Assembly (NCBI GenBank): GCA_963576725.1
Contig: OY755237.1
Coordinates: 64,705,423-64,769,422, forward strand
Direction of reading: 5' to 3'
Length of the DNA stretch: 64,000 nucleotides
From: Azorinus chamasolen
Lineage: Eukaryota > Mollusca > Bivalvia > Cardiida > Solecurtidae
Position 1 is the stretch's first letter. Each line of letters starts with the position of its first letter. The notes below the pieces were generated by a model that was not told the origin of the DNA, searched no databases, and saw only the letters and a program-made list of their open reading frames with translations. Positions 61,443 through 64,000 of the stretch are shown here, in pieces. Made by a program: the position numbers and the translations under genes.

Positions 61443-61659
61443 TATCCATTAATCTATTGAACAGTTAAAACGGATTCCCTCCTTTTCTGAATATTAAAAA
61501 CATAAACATAAAATCAAATTGTATCACTGAATAAAATGATTTGTATTACGAGCGGTGCAAACCCTGATCAAAATACTCATTCAGGAGCCCTTCCTTTGAT
61601 CTGTGTCTTCACTGTCTGTAAAGGTCTTATATACACGGTCTCCCAACATTAAAGATTAA
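61443..61659. mobile_element. T6-type MITE, decayed
   Basis: GTTAAAACGGATTCCCTCC, hairpin CAAACCCTGATCAAAATACT / CTTTGATCTGTGTCTTCACTG, then GTAAAGGTCTTATATACACG and ACATTAAAGATTAA. Similar to 62453-62668. Confidence 0.65.
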
Positions 61660-61764
61660 TGACTATTATTTTCCAGTTTTGGATTCTAACTCGTTCATAA
61701 TAAATTATCATTACAGCCATGCAAGTTGTATGGTCGGTCTTCCAACAGTGCTCCATGTCGTATG

Positions 61765-61938
61765 TTAAGAGGACAGATACTTCACGTCGCACACAAGCGC
61801 CTGTTTCGCCACACTTCCTATGACGAGTTTTCCGCTGACGTAAATGCCGACAGTAGATGCAGTGATTTCGGTTCCATCATCAGAGTAGATCTCTTCCACC
61901 TCCGACACCATGTTATCTTTTAGTTTCATTCTAATAAC
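61765..61938 (-). CDS. PON-family gene, last exon
   Basis: It encodes 57 residues plus TAA, from acceptor CCACAG (at 61939-61944) to the stop at 61765-61767. It covers the final propeller strands. Confidence 0.9.
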   Translation of the reverse strand, partial: VIRMKLKDNMVSEVEEIYSDDGTEITASTVGIYVSGKLVIGSVAKQALVCDVKYLSS

Positions 61939-62900
61939 CTGTGGATTGAAATACAAATTGCTTTTCCATCATTGAAAGTGACCCATGTTTTGTGACAATA
62001 TTACGAGGATCCTCGTATGTAATAATGTCAATGAGATATTTAAAAATGAGTTTATTTTACATTGTATCATTTAGCTAATTACTTAGAGCCTCTTTAGAAC
62101 GAGTATTTAGTGGACAACAACAGCACTGCATGCAGGTGCCAACGCTCGTCTGTTCGATTGCAGCCCTTGTGACGGGTAACAAGTGTGTGATGTTTCACAA
62201 GATTTGCATGAAATGTGAACAAGCAATAGTTTCTTGACGACAATGACGACGACGACAACAACGAAAACGTGGACTGTCGTCGTATTTTTTCTTAACCTCA
62301 TCTGTGAACCTCCTGTGTTACCTTTGTCATGCGTTAAGGTACCACCAGTCAAAAGACTGGCAATCAAATTTACAGCAGTTCAAAGATCATTTCCTTGAAC
62401 GATGCCCATGATGTCGCGTAACAATTACCATGGATATTTATAAGTTTCCTGCATAACCCTTAATCAACTGAATATTTAAAACTAAATCCCCTTTTCTGTA
62501 TATCAATCAATAAAAAAGATCAACATTTATTACTGACAAAAGTAATTCATATGACAATTAGTGCAGAGTAAGACCCTGATCCAAGGACTCCCATAGGGGA
62601 CCCTTATATATGGGTCTACGCTGTTTGCAAAGGTCTTGTATATTTAGTTTCAGCACATTAAGGGTTAAAGTAGTAGTCATATCTCACAAAGTAAAAATTG
62701 TCTAAAAGCCAATATCAGTCTGGAAATATTTCAAAACAACAAACACTGAAGAGGTCAACACTCACCAATGATGGTCTATCGTCGGAAAGCATGCTGTAGA
62801 AATCAAAGATCTTCCATGTCACCGGATGACTTCCAATCCACAGATCTCCCGTACTGGGGTCCACGTCAATGTTATCAACAACACTGTCGGTAGCATAGTC
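61765..62900 (-). CDS. Paraoxonase/arylesterase (PON) family protein, C-terminal 102 residues
   Basis: It joins 62900-62766 and 61938-61765 on the minus strand, phase 0, with donor GTGAGT and acceptor CCACAG. The first piece reads DYATDSVVDNIDVDPSTGDL then WIGSHPVTWKIFDFY; the second reads VIRMKLKDN...VSEVEEIYSDDGTEI, TASTVGIYVSGKLVIGSVAK, QALVCDVKYLSS and stop. This matches the end of PON proteins (VDN.SVDP.TGDLW.G.HP; YS.DG....ST....GKL.IG....K.L.C). Known family: calcium-dependent six-bladed propeller lactonases and arylesterases. DN matches the Ca-binding Asp269-Asn270 of human PON1 and the His of GSHP its active-site His285; Ser stands where PON1 has Cys284. Upstream exons lie beyond the window. 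Confidence 0.92.
61939..62765 (-). other. Last intron of the PON-family gene
   Basis: An 827-bp intron with GTGAGT donor and CAG acceptor. It contains a (GAC)n-like patch at 62240-62275 and the T6 MITE at 62453-62668. Confidence 0.85.
62453..62668. mobile_element. T6 MITE in the PON intron
   Basis: ATAACCCTTAATCAACTG to GCACATTAAGGGTTAA. Hairpin AAGACCCTGATCCAAGGACT / GGACCCTTATATATGGGTC. Confidence 0.75.
62766..62900 (-). CDS. PON-family gene, penultimate exon
   Basis: It encodes 45 residues, bounded by acceptor CCTCAG (62901-62906) and donor GTGAGT. It holds the Asp-Asn calcium-binding pair and the GSHP histidine. Confidence 0.92.
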
Positions 62901-63098
62901 CTGAGGTTAAACCGTATTATTTAAAATTCACTTCTTCAACATTTATACATCTGGACATGCATAGTTAGGTGACCTCTGTTTGCCGGAACCGAGTATACAA
63001 TGTAAACCCAGATTAAATGGCTTCTGTGGGAGCCCTTTCATCGGGATCTGCATTTGTCATAAAATCATTTTCTTCAGTGATAAAATTAATGTTGATAC

Positions 63099-63186
63099 AG
63101 TACAACCTGTCCTAAGCGGCCATTCATTTATGGAGCATAGGAGTCTTAAAAAGCAGATGGGTGGAGGTTGTGGGTTTAATTATGCA
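63099..63186. mobile_element. P6 left end, truncated
   Basis: CAGTACAACCTGTCCTAAGC and AAAAAGCAGATGGGTGG, cut off where a second P6 begins at 63187. Confidence 0.65.
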
Positions 63187-63594
63187 CAGTAGAACATGTC
63201 TTAGAGGCCATTCATGTATTGGACATAGTCATCTTGACAAGTACGTGGGTGCTTACTGCAAGGCAAACGTAATGCAAAACTATCATATAGGAGCTTCTTA
63301 TATTACTTTTGACCTGTTTGTGATAGCCGCTTAACCCTTTGTTTGCTATTCGCGTCAGTATACCTACCTGTAAATAGTGAAGACCCAGATGAGACAGCTC
63401 CTGCAGGAGCTGTCTCATCAGGGTCTGCACTATTTACAAGTTCATTGTGCAACCAGTGCACTCCACAGCAGTGATTGCACAGCAAAATACTTGTACATAG
63501 TCAAGATATATGTAATTATACAACAGGGCATGGGTAAAGAAGAAGAAATGTATTTTAAAATTCAGCAAGAGAAGGGTTAAGATAGGTTCAACTG
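63187..63594. mobile_element. P6 MITE split by a T4 element
   Basis: CAGTAGAACATGTCTTAGAG to GATAGGTTCAACTG followed by TA. The right terminal repeat (CGCTTAAGACAGGTTCTACTG in complete copies) is broken at its TTAA by 63331-63580. Confidence 0.82.
63331..63580. mobile_element. T4 MITE nested in the P6 terminal repeat
   Basis: TTAACCCTTTGTTTGCTATT to TTCAGCAAGAGAAGGGTTAA, 250 bp, TTAA at both ends. Arms GACCCAGATGAGACAGCTCC / GGAGCTGTCTCATCAGGGTC. Almost identical to 35028-35277. Confidence 0.93.
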
Positions 63595-63705
63595 TACAAT
63601 CTTTAGTTTGATTAATATTCAGATAGGGAGGAGCCAATTTTTATTATTCGGCAGGTTAAGGGGTAAGAACGTTTAATCCAGTTCACTGGTATCTTTGCTT
63701 TACTT

Positions 63706-63906
63706 TTAACCTTTAGCGGGCGGATGTGTCACTATTTTTGCAAACAGTTTGGATCCAGATGAGACACAGAGTACTCATCAGGATCGAGACTGTGAAATGC
63801 TCTGATCGTGCTGTTGAAAAGAAATGCAAGATAAATAAACAGTGGCAACTGAAATCGATAAAATTTCTACAAAAAAACCCAGTTTGCTCAGCAGGCTACA
63901 GGTTAA
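63706..63906. mobile_element. T3-type MITE
   Basis: TTAACCTTTAGCGGGCGG to CAGCAGGCTACAGGTTAA, 201 bp. Hairpin GCAAACAGTTTGGATCCAGA / TACTCATCAGGATCGAGACTG, partly shortened. Confidence 0.82.
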
Positions 63907-64000
63907 ATGTTGCTGAAGCAATTTAAGCATAGGCAAAATAATACCTCTTTACAAATATTTATCAGTCACTTTCAAGTGATATACGAGTCTATCTACAGTA

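Larger units (their letters stand above)
62901..64000 (-). other. Upstream intron of the PON-family gene (cut by window end)
   Basis: No further PON exon was found to 64000. The sequence is occupied by a T remnant (63000-63060), P6, T4 and T3 elements. The last bases TACAGTA may start another P element. Confidence 0.75.

Overview
The window is animal nuclear DNA, most likely from a bivalve mollusc. This is inferred from AT-rich sequence, genes split by kilobase introns with GT-AG boundaries, dispersed 'cataactc'-type repeats that I associate with bivalve genomes, and CR1/L2-like retrotransposon debris. Nothing prokaryotic is visible. I did not identify the species.

Genes are sparse. A complete four-exon gene lies on the + strand at 269-10973 and encodes a 310-residue membrane-anchored, FkbM-type (Methyltransf_21) protein of the 'Star-like' group. 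The last two coding exons of a paraoxonase/arylesterase (PON) gene lie on the - strand at 62900-61765, and the rest of that gene is beyond the right edge. Three weaker exon candidates are at 34083-34352, 52662-52778 and 61137-61424. The 50 kb between the two real genes holds repeats and unassigned sequence.

The repeats are dominated by short non-autonomous DNA elements (MITEs) of about 160-250 bp, each built around a long palindrome. I use my own labels. T elements are flanked by TTAA and have ends TTAACCC...GGGTTAA, which is piggyBac-like. T1 has hairpin core GGCTCCTATAGGAGCC, T2 has TTGCTCCTATAGGAGCAA, T3 has CCGAGTAACTCGG, T4 has AGCTCCTGCAGGAGCT, and T5/T6 are variants. P elements are flanked by TA and have ends CAGTAAAACC...GGTTTTACTG, which is pogo/Tigger-like. 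P1 has CTCTATAACGGCC next to its end, P2 CTAAACCGGACG, P3 CTAATGCGACC, P4 CGATTATTCGAA, P5 TTCGATATCTCGAA and P6 CTTAAGCGACC. P7 and P8 share a different palindrome (CCACTCTTTAGAATCG and its complement). H3 is a fourth hairpin family beginning CCAGGGTCCATGC. I count about 30 T and about 27 P elements with recognisable ends.

Layout: 0-11 kb is the Star-like gene, whose introns carry minisatellites, tandem repeats and MITEs. 11-29 kb holds scattered MITEs, LINE fragments, a duplicated tRNA-derived SINE and microsatellites. 29-31 kb is a CR1/L2-like LINE pseudogene, and its 3' end recurs at 41.6-42.0 kb next to a 250-bp (ATA)n array. 35-41 kb is the quietest part. 42-61 kb is densely packed with nested T, P and H3 elements. 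61-64 kb is the PON 3' end.

The most interesting signal is modular. T and P elements have unrelated ends and different target sites but share a palindrome centre GCTCC-NNNN-GGAGC. One long P-type palindrome arm appears behind at least six different terminal repeats. The T1/T3/T4/T5 palindromes share a stem block GACCCWGATSA in which one arm carries A and the other T in about 20 hairpins. T elements have repeatedly landed in the TTAA sites of P arms, which shows the TTAA duplication directly.
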